From the NCBI GenBank assembly GCA_964609675.1, contig CAZSRX010000004.1, forward strand, positions 53,854 to 117,853: 64,000 nt of DNA, written 5' to 3'. Within the stretch, counting starts at the first letter, position 1, and each line of letters begins with the position of its first letter. Under the pieces are notes generated by a model. That model did no database searches. It was not told where the DNA came from and saw nothing but the letters and a program-made list of their open reading frames with translations. Positions 56,277 through 64,000 of the stretch are shown here, one piece after another. Source of the DNA: CAZSRX01 sp964609675 [NCBI: uncultured Bacteroidota bacterium] (GTDB lineage Bacteria > CLD3 > SB21). A program made the position numbers and the translations under genes.

Positions 56277-59200
56277 TTAGAAATCGGATCCTATTGAGAA
56301 ATAATGCTTGGCGTCGCCCCCGTTGAACCGCGGGTTCATAATATTCCAGGCCAGATCATACCGAAGTACAAATATACCGATAAAACCCCGGATACCAAAC
56401 CCGTAGCCGATACGCACATCCTGAAACACGCTTTCGCCGAAGCGGTTAATATAGGTCCAGTTGAATTTACTTTTATTATATATAATCGCGCCGGTTCGGT
56501 CTAAATAACGGTAATTGGCGGTGCCCATCAGCTGGCCGGTTAGCGGATCTCGGTACTCGCGGTCTTTTCCTCCCCAGGCCGCGCCGATATCCGTGAATAT
56601 CACGCCACGTATTTGCTGAAGGAATAACGGCAGCGGAAATCCTGTCTGGATAAAATAAATCAGCGGAAAACGCAACTCCAGATTGGCGATGGCATAGCGC
56701 GTACCCTGCAGTTCATAATAATAACTACCGCGGACGGGCGTGACAAAGGTCGCCAGAAAATCCTCAAAAGTGTCCACGATAATATCGCCGTTGTTAAAAC
56801 TCGGCGCGATCCAGTTATCCATGCCCCCCACGAAAAACCGCTGTGGATTGCGGCCAAACGTGCCGCCGGTACTGAAACGCGTACTCACGGCGTAATATTT
56901 CTTAAACCAGAAATATTTGCGGATGTCGGTGGTAACGGTCAGAAACCGAAGCCCGTCGCGCCCGTATCCGGGACTTGCGGTAACATTGAGTTCGGCGCGC
57001 CGTCCGTCAAAAGGACCGAAATACGTGTTTAAGGCATTATCCGTGACAAAGGATGCGCTCAGCAGGGTGTTCTTGGAACTGCGGGAAGGACCCAAGCCGG
57101 GTATTTCGCTCTTACGTAAATACGGCGCCAGATCACTCGCCAGCGACGTTTCCCGCGACAAGGTCAGCTGGGTAACCGCAAAATCAAAACGGTTAAATTT
57201 ATTAATCGGCTGCGTGGCCATTAACGAAATCCCGTAATACCGGTAGCGCACCCAACTGTCCGTATAGCCGTCCGAATAACCGGGGATAACCTGCCCGTTA
57301 AGTTCGTAAACGTAGTCGGTAAGGAAGGAAAACGCCGTATGAAATCCCATGATTCCAAAATCCTGGCGCCGGGACAAGTAATAATACGCGCCGGAAAAAC
57401 TGCTGTTTTTAAGGTCGAAAAACAGGTTGGTGCCGAACATCATCCGGTGATTACCGAGTATGTCGCTGAAAGAAAGCTGCGTGGTACCCTCAAATCCGGT
57501 GAGCGTATTAAAACCGGCGGCGCCGTAAAATATGTCCGGCGTGAATTTTACCTTGTATTTCCTTATGCGGTAATCCCCTTCGCTGTTCAGGTAAGTGGTT
57601 TTCGATAATTTAACCGGTTCGTTTTCGTCTTCGATATTGCTGGTATCCGTGTCATAACCCGTAAACACAAAATTACGAAAAGATTTGGTTAAAGGCTCGG
57701 TTTTCCCCGAATCGCCCGTGGCTGTCTGGCCGTCGGAAAATATCACTCCGGAATACGCGTCACCGGCGGGTAGCACGCGGGATGTATCGGCAACGGAGGT
57801 GTCGGCCGTTATTGCCTTAACCGGTTTCGGCGCTTTCGAAAGGTAGTTCAAATACCGCTTCATGGATACCGTCAACGGCGGTTCCACGGCATCCCTCTCA
57901 AAAGGCTTTTTCAGCGTAAAGATATCGAAGCCGCTTTTATTGAAACCGGAAAAAGCGAGTATCATCCCGTCTTGACTCAGCGTGGGCTGAAAAACGCCGC
58001 TGAGAACATTCGTGATAGCATACGTTTTCCGGGTTTTGATATCCGTAATATACAGGTTGCTGACCCCGTTGCGGTCGGATACAAATAATAATTTGGAATC
58101 ATCGGGCGCCCATTGCGGCCATTCATCATTCATCGGATCCTCGGTAATCCTTTCGAGACCGCTGCCGTCGGTATTCATAATATATATATCCGTCTGCCGG
58201 AAATCGTAGTCCGCTTTCTTTATTTTACCGGTTGGCGCCTTCAGGTTTTCACCGCGGTCCGATATAAAGGCGATACGCTTCCCGTCATGGGAAAAGGAAG
58301 GTTCCGAGTCGCTGTAAATATCATCCGTTATTTTACGGATTTCCCGCGTCTGCAAGTCGAGAATATAAATGTCGCTTTGGCCGTAACGCATACCGGTAAA
58401 AGCAATATACCGGCCGTCCGGACTCCAGCTGCCGCCGAAAACGCCTTCCAGTTCTTTCCATTTGAACCGCTCGATGCTTCCGTTTTCAGTATGGACAATC
58501 AGTAAGGCGTCATTATCGCTGGCTTTGGCGGAAAAAACCAGCCGTTTGCCGTCCGGGCTCCAGCTCATGCCGGGGCTTAGCCAGTGCAGTTCTTCAAGAT
58601 CCGGTGTCTTTTCGCCGGATACCAGTTTTTTAATGGGCTTGCCGTCAATCGAAGAAATCAGCATGATATCGGCATAGCCGGATTTATCAGTCAGATAAGC
58701 GATCTTATCGCCGGCCGGTGAAATCGTCGGTGTAATATTATAGAAATTTTCATCCTGGTCATGGCGCGTCAGTTGCTTGCCGGTCTCTTTGACCGATTCC
58801 ATGGCGGCAATGTCCGGATAGTAAATCTTGCGCTGGTACACGGCCCATTTTTCGGACAATTCCTCCAGCTTCATCCCGAAGGCCGACTCGACGGCGGCAT
58901 TCGCGCTGCCGGCAATTCTTAATTTGGTGATAAATTCCGATACTTTCTCCTTCCCGTATCTTTCTTCGATATAACGAAACACCGTGGGGCCGGCCACATA
59001 CACCGCATAGCCGCCCATATCTTCCAGTTTAGGCAGATACCCTTCGATGACGGCGTCGCGGACAAACATATCGGACTGAGTAAAGAACTGTTCCGCACGG
59101 GAGGAATACTCCGCGTAACCCTCAGCCACCCATAAGGGAATCTGCACGCGAATGCGTCCCGTAATCATGGATTGCAGCGAACCGCCGTACATATAATCGT

Positions 59201-59660
59201 TCATCACCCCGTGCGTCAACTCGTGATGGATTACATGGCGGAACTGCTCATAAGAACCTTCATAGGGAATCACGATACGATTTTTTAAAAGTTCCGTCAC
59301 CCCGCCGACGCCCTCCGGCATGTATTCATCCAGCACATTCGTCTGCTGAAACTGGTTATGGGAATTGTAAACGATAATAGCGATGCGGTTCTGCAGTTCA
59401 TACTGCCGGAAATCTTCGCGGATTTTTACCAGAGCCGTTTCGGCTACATCGGCCGTGAAGCGCGCCAGCTTGTCGCCGCCCTTGTAAAAATAAACATCAA
59501 AATGCTCGGATTGAATATATTTCCAATCGTAATTCTGATACTGAACTTTATTCTGCCCGAAATATTTTTGTTCCGCCTGCCCTGAAAGCGGGTGAGGACG
59601 GGCCAGCAGAACCAGAATGATAATGACCGCCGCATATTTATAATAACCAGAAACCGACAT
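56277..59660 (-). CDS. Fusion of gluzincin-type peptidase, TolB-like propeller and Omp85-like outer-membrane barrel
   Basis: A 1127-residue secreted protein. After a signal peptide (1-28), residues ~45-280 form a peptidase-MA-like domain with zinc motif H146-E-L-T-H150 and a second ligand candidate E180 in 'WVAEGYAEYSS'. Residues ~290-610 carry TolB/WD40-like beta-propeller repeats ('MSWSPDGKRLVFSA', 'GSWSPDGRYIAFTG', 'PSFSHDGKRIAFISD', 'PQWAPDDSKLLFVSD'). A linker of ~80 residues leads to a C-terminal beta-barrel (~730-1127) with BamA/surface-antigen features ('FFVGGMDNWIAPS', 'VFTDIGAAWGG', 'YGFGIRGFIGIFVLRYDLAW') and a terminal Phe. It probably sits in the outer membrane with a periplasmic peptidase-propeller. 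Confidence 0.85.
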   Translation of the reverse strand: MSVSGYYKYAAVIIILVLLARPHPLSGQAEQKYFGQNKVQYQNYDWKYIQSEHFDVYFYKGGDKLARFTADVAETALVKIREDFRQYELQNRIAIIVYNSHNQFQQTNVLDEYMPEGVGGVTELLKNRIVIPYEGSYEQFRHVIHHELTHGVMNDYMYGGSLQSMITGRIRVQIPLWVAEGYAEYSSRAEQFFTQSDMFVRDAVIEGYLPKLEDMGGYAVYVAGPTVFRYIEERYGKEKVSEFITKLRIAGSANAAVESAFGMKLEELSEKWAVYQRKIYYPDIAAMESVKETGKQLTRHDQDENFYNITPTISPAGDKIAYLTDKSGYADIMLISSIDGKPIKKLVSGEKTPDLEELHWLSPGMSWSPDGKRLVFSAKASDNDALLIVHTENGSIERFKWKELEGVFGGSWSPDGRYIAFTGMRYGQSDIYILDLQTREIRKITDDIYSDSEPSFSHDGKRIAFISDRGENLKAPTGKIKKADYDFRQTDIYIMNTDGSGLERITEDPMNDEWPQWAPDDSKLLFVSDRNGVSNLYITDIKTRKTYAITNVLSGVFQPTLSQDGMILAFSGFNKSGFDIFTLKKPFERDAVEPPLTVSMKRYLNYLSKAPKPVKAITADTSVADTSRVLPAGDAYSGVIFSDGQTATGDSGKTEPLTKSFRNFVFTGYDTDTSNIEDENEPVKLSKTTYLNSEGDYRIRKYKVKFTPDIFYGAAGFNTLTGFEGTTQLSFSDILGNHRMMFGTNLFFDLKNSSFSGAYYYLSRRQDFGIMGFHTAFSFLTDYVYELNGQVIPGYSDGYTDSWVRYRYYGISLMATQPINKFNRFDFAVTQLTLSRETSLASDLAPYLRKSEIPGLGPSRSSKNTLLSASFVTDNALNTYFGPFDGRRAELNVTASPGYGRDGLRFLTVTTDIRKYFWFKKYYAVSTRFSTGGTFGRNPQRFFVGGMDNWIAPSFNNGDIIVDTFEDFLATFVTPVRGSYYYELQGTRYAIANLELRFPLIYFIQTGFPLPLFLQQIRGVIFTDIGAAWGGKDREYRDPLTGQLMGTANYRYLDRTGAIIYNKSKFNWTYINRFGESVFQDVRIGYGFGIRGFIGIFVLRYDLAWNIMNPRFNGGDAKHYFSIGSDF

Positions 59661-59847
59661 GTTTGACTCCTTCTGATAGCATCCGGTATTTACGCCCTTG
59701 CACCAACAAGTTATAATAATAGAAACTTTTTTTTAAGATATACATTCCAAAGACGATATGCAATTTGATTCTTACATCGTGTATAAGGTTTAATCCTTTC
59801 GGCCTATGATCCCGATTTGGAAAAATTAGGCCGTTGTTACAAATTTG

Positions 59848-59876
59848 TTGACCCCTTTCTTTGGGTGCGTTATATT
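59848..59876 (+). promoter_or_regulatory. Near-consensus promoter of the ndk-cinA-eutN-murA operon
   Basis: TTGACC (59848-59853) and TATATT (59871-59876) are exactly 17 bp apart. Transcription would start near 59884, which excludes the in-frame upstream codon at 59817 as the ndk start. The rest of the 276-bp gap from 59661 is AT-rich, with no gene seen. Confidence 0.7.
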
Positions 59877-59936
59877 GTCAGCAAAATTCTGAAACAGCCG
59901 GTCTGTTTCACATCCATTAACCAATGGGGAATTCTT

Positions 59937-60362
59937 ATGCATCATCATACATTAGCCATACTCAAGCCGGACTGTCTCCGGCAGGGCGATCAAGGCAAAG
60001 TCATTCAACGCATATTGGACGCGGGGTTTAAAATCATCGCTATGAAACAGATACGCATGACCAAAGCGCAAGCCGAAAGTTTTTATGCCGTGCACCGCGG
60101 ACGCCCGTTTTACGAGGATCTCACCGCTTTTATGAGTTCCGGCCCGTGCGTTCCCATGGCGCTTGAAAAAGAAGGCGCGGTCGCCGCGTTCCGCGAACTG
60201 ATCGGCGCCACCGACCCAAAAGAAGCCGCTCCGGGTACCATCCGTAAGGAATTTGCCGCCAATAAACAGATGAACGCCATTCATGGATCGGACTCCGACG
60301 AAAACGCCGCCCGCGAAATCGCATTCTTTTTCTCCGAATCCGAACTGATCGCCAACCGGTAA
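59937..60362 (+). CDS. ndk: Nucleoside diphosphate kinase
   Basis: Ndk balances nucleoside triphosphate pools by phosphohistidine transfer. The ATG at 59937 follows a GGGGAA site and the promoter ends upstream of it. The 141-residue product has the normal family length and shows '[13 protein letters not shown]' at the start, '[18 protein letters not shown]', '[18 protein letters not shown]' and the active-site His in '[20 protein letters not shown]'. It is the first gene of the operon; cinA begins 1 bp after its stop. Confidence 0.96.
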   Translation: MHHHTLAILKPDCLRQGDQGKVIQRILDAGFKIIAMKQIRMTKAQAESFYAVHRGRPFYEDLTAFMSSGPCVPMALEKEGAVAAFRELIGATDPKEAAPGTIRKEFAANKQMNAIHGSDSDENAAREIAFFFSESELIANR

Positions 60363-60363
60363 C

Positions 60364-61638
60364 ATGTCTGTGAATGCTCAAATTATCATTATTGGCGACG
60401 AACTGCTGCTTGGACTAATCCGGGACACTAATTCCGGATACCTCATCCGCGAACTCACGGCGCTGGGGGTGACCGTAACCCGCGTAATAACCGTAGGCGA
60501 TGATACGGAGGCCATAACCGGGGCGTTCCGGGCGGCTGCTTCCGGCTCGGATATCGTTATATCCTGTGGCGGACTCGGTCCTACCCATGATGACAGGACC
60601 CGTTTTGCCGTCGCCGCTTTTCTGAATACGCCGCTGCAAATGAATGCCGAAGCGCTGGAAGAAATCAATCAGATATACCGCCGCAGCGGACGGACCATGA
60701 GCGAATCCAACCGCATCCAGGCCATGATCCCCGCCGGTGCCCGCTATCTGACGAATCCCATGGGAACGGCTCCGGGTATTACCTTCCAATTCGGCCAAAC
60801 AACGTACTACATTCTTCAGGGCATTCCGCGGGAAATGGAGGCCATGTTTGAAAAACATATACGGCCGGCATTGGCAGACCCGTATGCAGGAAAACGCATA
60901 CTATTCCGAACCATAAGAACGACCGGCATTCCGGAATCCGTTCTGTATGAATCCGTAAAAGACGCGGTGGAACGGTATTCCGAAAAACTTTCGGTCGCGT
61001 TCTTACCGAAACTAACCGTCGGTGTCGATATCCGTCTGACCGCGGCGAACGCCTCTGACAGGGATAGGCCGCAACTGCTGACGACTGCTCTGCAAGAATT
61101 TACAGGTTTAATAAATTCAAAATGGAATCATGCGGTATACGGTTACGACGAAGAAACCATCGAAGCCAAAGTGGCGGATTTATTATTTAAAACCGGACGT
61201 ACCATTGCTACGGCGGAATCCTGCACCGGAGGCCTGATTGCCCACCGGCTGACGAATATTCCCGGCAGTTCCAAATATTTTCTTCAGGGAATGATCACGT
61301 ACAGCAACGAGTCAAAAATCAAACAATTGGGCGTTCATGAAACTGTTCTGCAGCAATACGGCGCGGTCAGCGAAGCGACGGCCATCGCAATGGCGGAAGG
61401 CATCCGGAAATTAACCGGCGCAGATATCGGTCTGGCCGTAACCGGTATCGCGGGCCCATCCGGCGGCACGGAATCCAAACCGGTCGGTACGGTTTATATC
61501 GCCTTAGCGGCAGAACAAAAAACGGAAGTCGGCCGGCCGTTTAAATTACTGTTTGAAGTGGACCGTATCAGTTTTAAAGAACGTACCGCCCAGTTCGCGC
61601 TGGATACTGTCCGAAAGCATTTATTAAATCTTGGTTGA
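60364..61638 (+). CDS. cinA: CinA-family protein (ADP-ribose pyrophosphatase / NMN deamidase)
   Basis: A 424-residue two-domain protein. The N-terminal MoCF-like COG1058 domain has 'IIIIGDELLLGLIRDTNS', 'VISCGGLGPTHDDRT' and 'GTAPGI'. The C-terminal COG1546 domain has 'TAESCTGGLIAHRLTNIPGSS', 'SEATAIAMAEGIR' and 'VTGIAGPSGGTESKPVGTVYIAL'. CinA proteins recycle pyridine nucleotides; the competence name is historical. It sits between ndk (1 bp) and the EutN gene (6 bp). Confidence 0.95.
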   Translation: MSVNAQIIIIGDELLLGLIRDTNSGYLIRELTALGVTVTRVITVGDDTEAITGAFRAAASGSDIVISCGGLGPTHDDRTRFAVAAFLNTPLQMNAEALEEINQIYRRSGRTMSESNRIQAMIPAGARYLTNPMGTAPGITFQFGQTTYYILQGIPREMEAMFEKHIRPALADPYAGKRILFRTIRTTGIPESVLYESVKDAVERYSEKLSVAFLPKLTVGVDIRLTAANASDRDRPQLLTTALQEFTGLINSKWNHAVYGYDEETIEAKVADLLFKTGRTIATAESCTGGLIAHRLTNIPGSSKYFLQGMITYSNESKIKQLGVHETVLQQYGAVSEATAIAMAEGIRKLTGADIGLAVTGIAGPSGGTESKPVGTVYIALAAEQKTEVGRPFKLLFEVDRISFKERTAQFALDTVRKHLLNLG

Positions 61639-61644
61639 TACGTT

Positions 61645-61920
61645 ATGATGATCTGCAGGGTAACAGGCGCCGTGGTCTCCACGCACAAAAACAAACATAT
61701 AGCCGGATATAAAATCCTGGTGGTTCAGCCGCTGGATTTGCATAAAAACCCTGCCGGCAACGACCTGCTTGCTGTGGACAAAGCGGATGCGGGCATCGGC
61801 GATTTGGTGCTGGTCATGCGCGAGGGCGGATCGGCGCGCAAAGTGCTGAACAACAAAGAAACACCCGTGCAGGCCGTTATTGTAGGCGTTATCGACGACT
61901 ATAACTTCCAATCCACATAA
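61645..61920 (+). CDS. EutN/CcmL-family microcompartment vertex protein
   Basis: A 91-residue BMC-P protein, the pentamer that caps microcompartment vertices. The opening '[30 protein letters not shown]' (here shown by key residues), the '[31 protein letters not shown]' core and the closing '[14 protein letters not shown]' all match the family, and the length is exact. No BMC-H shell protein, aldehyde dehydrogenase or other microcompartment gene lies in the window. It is embedded in a tight operon, 6 bp after cinA and 17 bp before murA. Confidence 0.9.
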   Translation: MMICRVTGAVVSTHKNKHIAGYKILVVQPLDLHKNPAGNDLLAVDKADAGIGDLVLVMREGGSARKVLNNKETPVQAVIVGVIDDYNFQST

Positions 61921-61937
61921 CAATCAGCGGGTATCCT

Positions 61938-63221
61938 ATGGACAAATTTATCGTCGAAGGCGGTCATCCGCTAAAAGGTACATTTCAACCGGCCGGCAAT
62001 AAAAATGAAGCGCTGCCGGTCATAGCGGCCACGATGCTGACTGAAGAGCCGGTGGTTTTAAAAAACGTACCGCAGGTAACGGACGCCCTGCGAATGCTCG
62101 ATATCGCTGCCGCTCTGGGCGCGGAAGTCCGTCAAACCGGCGATAGCGAGTGGACCGTGCAGGCCAAAAACATCGTTACCGATACGCCCGATCCAAAACT
62201 GGCGGCGTCGATACGCGGTTCCTTTTTATTCGCGGGTTCCATGCTGGCCCGTCACGGTAAAATAAGCCTGCCCTCGCCCGGCGGCGATAAAATAGGCCGG
62301 CGCCGTCTGGATACCCATATCACAACGCTCCAACAACTCGGCGTGGAAATGGACCTGGGTCACAAATTTTATTCTATGAAAACCGGCGGTATCCGGGGCG
62401 CCGATATCTTCCTGGATGAGGCCAGCGTCATGGCCACCGAAAATGCCGTTCTGGCGGCCGTACGCAGCAAAGGCACGACGGTACTTTCCCACGCCGCCTG
62501 CGAGCCCCATGTGCAGGGATTGTGCCGAATGCTGAACGCCATGGGCGCTAAGATCAGCGGCATCGGCAGCAATATTCTTACCATCGAAGGCGTCGATCGC
62601 CTGCACGGATGCGAGCACACCATCATGAATGATCACATTGAAATCGGCAGCCTCATCGGCCTGGCCGCCGCCACCCGAAGCGAAATTCGCATTAAGGACG
62701 CCGTTCCGCAGAATCTGCGCATGATTATACTGGCGTTCCGAAAACTCGGCATCGAAGTTCAGATTCAGGGCGACGACCTTTTCGTTCCGGCCAACCAGTC
62801 GCTGGAAATCGGTTGCGATATGGACGGCGCGATCCCCAAGATTGACGACGCTCCGTGGCCCGGATTTCCCGCCGACCTCACGAGCATTATGGTCGTTACC
62901 GCCACTCAATGCAAAGGCCTCGTACTGATTTTCGAAAAAATGTTTGAGAGCCGACTGTTTTTCGTGGACGAGTTGATCACGATGGGCGCACGGATTGTCC
63001 TTTGTGATCCGCATCGCGCCGTCATCAACGGACCGACGCAACTCCACGGTGAACTGCTCACCAGCCCCGACATCCGCGCCGGTATGGCCCTGCTGATAGC
63101 GGCCTTATGCGCCGAAGGCGAATCGACAATCCAGAATGTCCGTCAACTCGACCGCGGTTACCAGTTCATTGACCGCCGCCTGAACGCCCTCGGCGCGCAC
63201 ATTAAACGGGTTGAAATTTAG
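61938..63221 (+). CDS. murA: UDP-N-acetylglucosamine 1-carboxyvinyltransferase with Asp in place of the active-site Cys
   Basis: MurA makes the first committed peptidoglycan precursor by transferring enolpyruvyl from PEP to UDP-GlcNAc. The 427-residue length is typical. Conserved '[15 protein letters not shown]', '[16 protein letters not shown]' and '[21 protein letters not shown]' are present. The loop residue that is normally Cys (PGGCxIG) is D117, in '[15 protein letters not shown]' (codon 62286-62288). Asp at this site keeps activity and gives natural fosfomycin resistance in other bacteria. It is the fourth gene of the ndk operon. Confidence 0.95.
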   Translation: MDKFIVEGGHPLKGTFQPAGNKNEALPVIAATMLTEEPVVLKNVPQVTDALRMLDIAAALGAEVRQTGDSEWTVQAKNIVTDTPDPKLAASIRGSFLFAGSMLARHGKISLPSPGGDKIGRRRLDTHITTLQQLGVEMDLGHKFYSMKTGGIRGADIFLDEASVMATENAVLAAVRSKGTTVLSHAACEPHVQGLCRMLNAMGAKISGIGSNILTIEGVDRLHGCEHTIMNDHIEIGSLIGLAAATRSEIRIKDAVPQNLRMIILAFRKLGIEVQIQGDDLFVPANQSLEIGCDMDGAIPKIDDAPWPGFPADLTSIMVVTATQCKGLVLIFEKMFESRLFFVDELITMGARIVLCDPHRAVINGPTQLHGELLTSPDIRAGMALLIAALCAEGESTIQNVRQLDRGYQFIDRRLNALGAHIKRVEI

Positions 63222-63233
63222 ATTCTTTCCATC

Positions 63234-63974
63234 ATGCCATACCAGGGTATGGGGTTCAATGTACGCAAATATTTCCTGCCCGCCGAAATTACCGCCGCGT
63301 TTAAAAAAGGTCTTTCTAGTTTTCATCAGAAACAATGGGACGCCGCGGAGGAAGCCTTTCTGGAAGTTGTCAGGCGCCGGCCGGATCACTTAGAAGGATG
63401 GTACAACCTGGGCCTGGTGTATGTGCAGCAAAATAATTTACCGGCCGCCCGTGAATGTTTTCAGGCCGTTCTCCGTTTAAAATCCGGACATGCCAACAGC
63501 CATTATTATTTAGGAAAAATAGCCCACCAGGCCGGTGACTACCCGGAGGCGCTTTTCCACCTGAAAAACGCCATTCTGTTGAAAAAAAAATTTGCATCCG
63601 CACATAATCTTATTGGTATCATTTACCGTGACCAGAAAAATTACCTCCTGGCCCTGGAACATTTTGAAACCGCCTTTCGTCAGGATCCTGACCTGTGGAC
63701 GGCCTGCTTCAACGCCGGGTTAACCTGCGAAAATCTTCAACATGATGAAAAAGCCGCCGCTTATTACCGTCAAACCATTAACCGGCATCCCGCTTTCACC
63801 GAAGCGCACATTCAACTGGCCCTTCTCCTGCGAAGACTAAAAAAATATAAGGAAGAAACCGACGTATGGAAAAATCTGCTGGCGCTTTTCCCGGATGATT
63901 TCTCGGTTCAAAAGGAATATCGCGACGCCTTGAAAAGAAGTAAATTCTGGCACTCCCCGAAAAATATTTCTTGA
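63234..63974 (+). CDS. TPR-repeat protein
   Basis: A 246-residue protein made of about five or six tetratricopeptide repeats, with typical stretches 'WYNLGLVYVQQNNLPAARECF', 'HYYLGKIAHQAGDYPEALFHL' and 'NLIGIIYRDQKNYLLALEHFE'. There is no signal peptide or membrane helix, so it is probably cytoplasmic. ATG 63234 and ATG 63249 (behind an AGGG) are both possible starts. It follows murA by 12 bp and ends the visible operon; the last 26 bases of the window hold no further gene. Confidence 0.83.
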   Translation: MPYQGMGFNVRKYFLPAEITAAFKKGLSSFHQKQWDAAEEAFLEVVRRRPDHLEGWYNLGLVYVQQNNLPAARECFQAVLRLKSGHANSHYYLGKIAHQAGDYPEALFHLKNAILLKKKFASAHNLIGIIYRDQKNYLLALEHFETAFRQDPDLWTACFNAGLTCENLQHDEKAAAYYRQTINRHPAFTEAHIQLALLLRRLKKYKEETDVWKNLLALFPDDFSVQKEYRDALKRSKFWHSPKNIS

Positions 63975-64000
63975 TTTCTTGTAGAAGCTCAAAAATAGGG

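Noticed and set aside
59817-59936. Longer N-terminus for ndk from the upstream in-frame start
   Set aside because: The near-consensus promoter at 59848-59876 lies inside this stretch, and the family N-terminus begins at ATG 59937.

Overview
The window is a gene-dense stretch of a chromosome from a Gram-negative (diderm) bacterium. LpxC, an Omp85-like barrel, several signal peptides and two lipoproteins show the outer membrane. A 1493-codon surface protein ends in a FlgD-like, T9SS type A-style C-terminal module with the hallmark 'NYPNPFNP'. There is also a DUF3078 outer-membrane protein, a DUF2723 membrane enzyme and a succinate dehydrogenase with a single di-heme-type cytochrome b subunit. 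Together these point to the Fibrobacteres-Chlorobi-Bacteroidetes (FCB) superphylum or a neighbouring candidate phylum (Calditrichaeota, KSB1, Zixibacteria or Marinimicrobia-like). The exact phylum cannot be fixed from sequence reading alone. No insertion sequence, prophage, CRISPR array, tRNA or rRNA was seen; the only RNA gene is a tmRNA.

Layout. 1-3.8 kb: an HD-GYP phosphodiesterase cut by the left edge, PrmC, then a PAS sensor with a degenerate kinase core and its receiver partner. 3.8-9.5 kb: CysS, a cyclase-family hydrolase, an EamA exporter, a DUF2723 protein and 3-methyladenine glycosylase I. 9.6-14.1 kb: tmRNA, then sdhCAB with an AbiEii-like nucleotidyltransferase gene lodged between sdhA and sdhB. 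14.2-15.1 kb: two adjacent small membrane-protein genes, each broken by one in-frame stop. 15.1-18.7 kb: a secreted C1-like peptidase, a TIGR01777 epimerase, a DUF1844 protein and LpxC. 18.8-28.3 kb: a long run purH, DUF3078, mreB-mreC-mreD-mrdA-rodA, a HAD phosphatase and a lipoprotein, dominated by the rod-shape elongasome. 28.4-33.7 kb: a TPR protein, a YihY-family protein, an AAA ATPase with a dead first domain, a small Cys-rich protein and a C_GCAxxG_C_C protein. 33.7-41.1 kb: TopA, a DUF169 protein, a very large TPR-PAS-PAS-PAS-GAF sensor without a kinase, and a small membrane protein.

41.1-46.5 kb: a TIGR02757 protein and a tightly coupled set of two ABC permeases, a tandem-ATPase protein and a PhoD-like lipoprotein, with no substrate-binding protein. 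46.5-56.2 kb: GlyA, an EF-hand membrane protein of unknown function, a CsgG-like secreted protein, the giant sorted surface protein and a receiver-DUF4388 regulator. 56.3-59.7 kb: a remarkable fusion of a gluzincin-type peptidase, a TolB-like propeller and an outer-membrane barrel. 59.8-64 kb: an operon behind a near-consensus promoter: ndk, cinA, a lone EutN/CcmL microcompartment vertex gene, murA (natural Cys-to-Asp active site) and a TPR protein.

Most of the content is housekeeping: cell wall and shape, the TCA cycle and respiration, translation quality control, and purine and one-carbon metabolism. The signalling proteins have unusual outputs. The strongest candidates for undescribed biology are the peptidase-propeller-barrel fusion, the stand-alone EutN protein beside murA, the ABC-PhoD operon, the EF-hand membrane protein and the pair of adjacent genes with in-frame stops.
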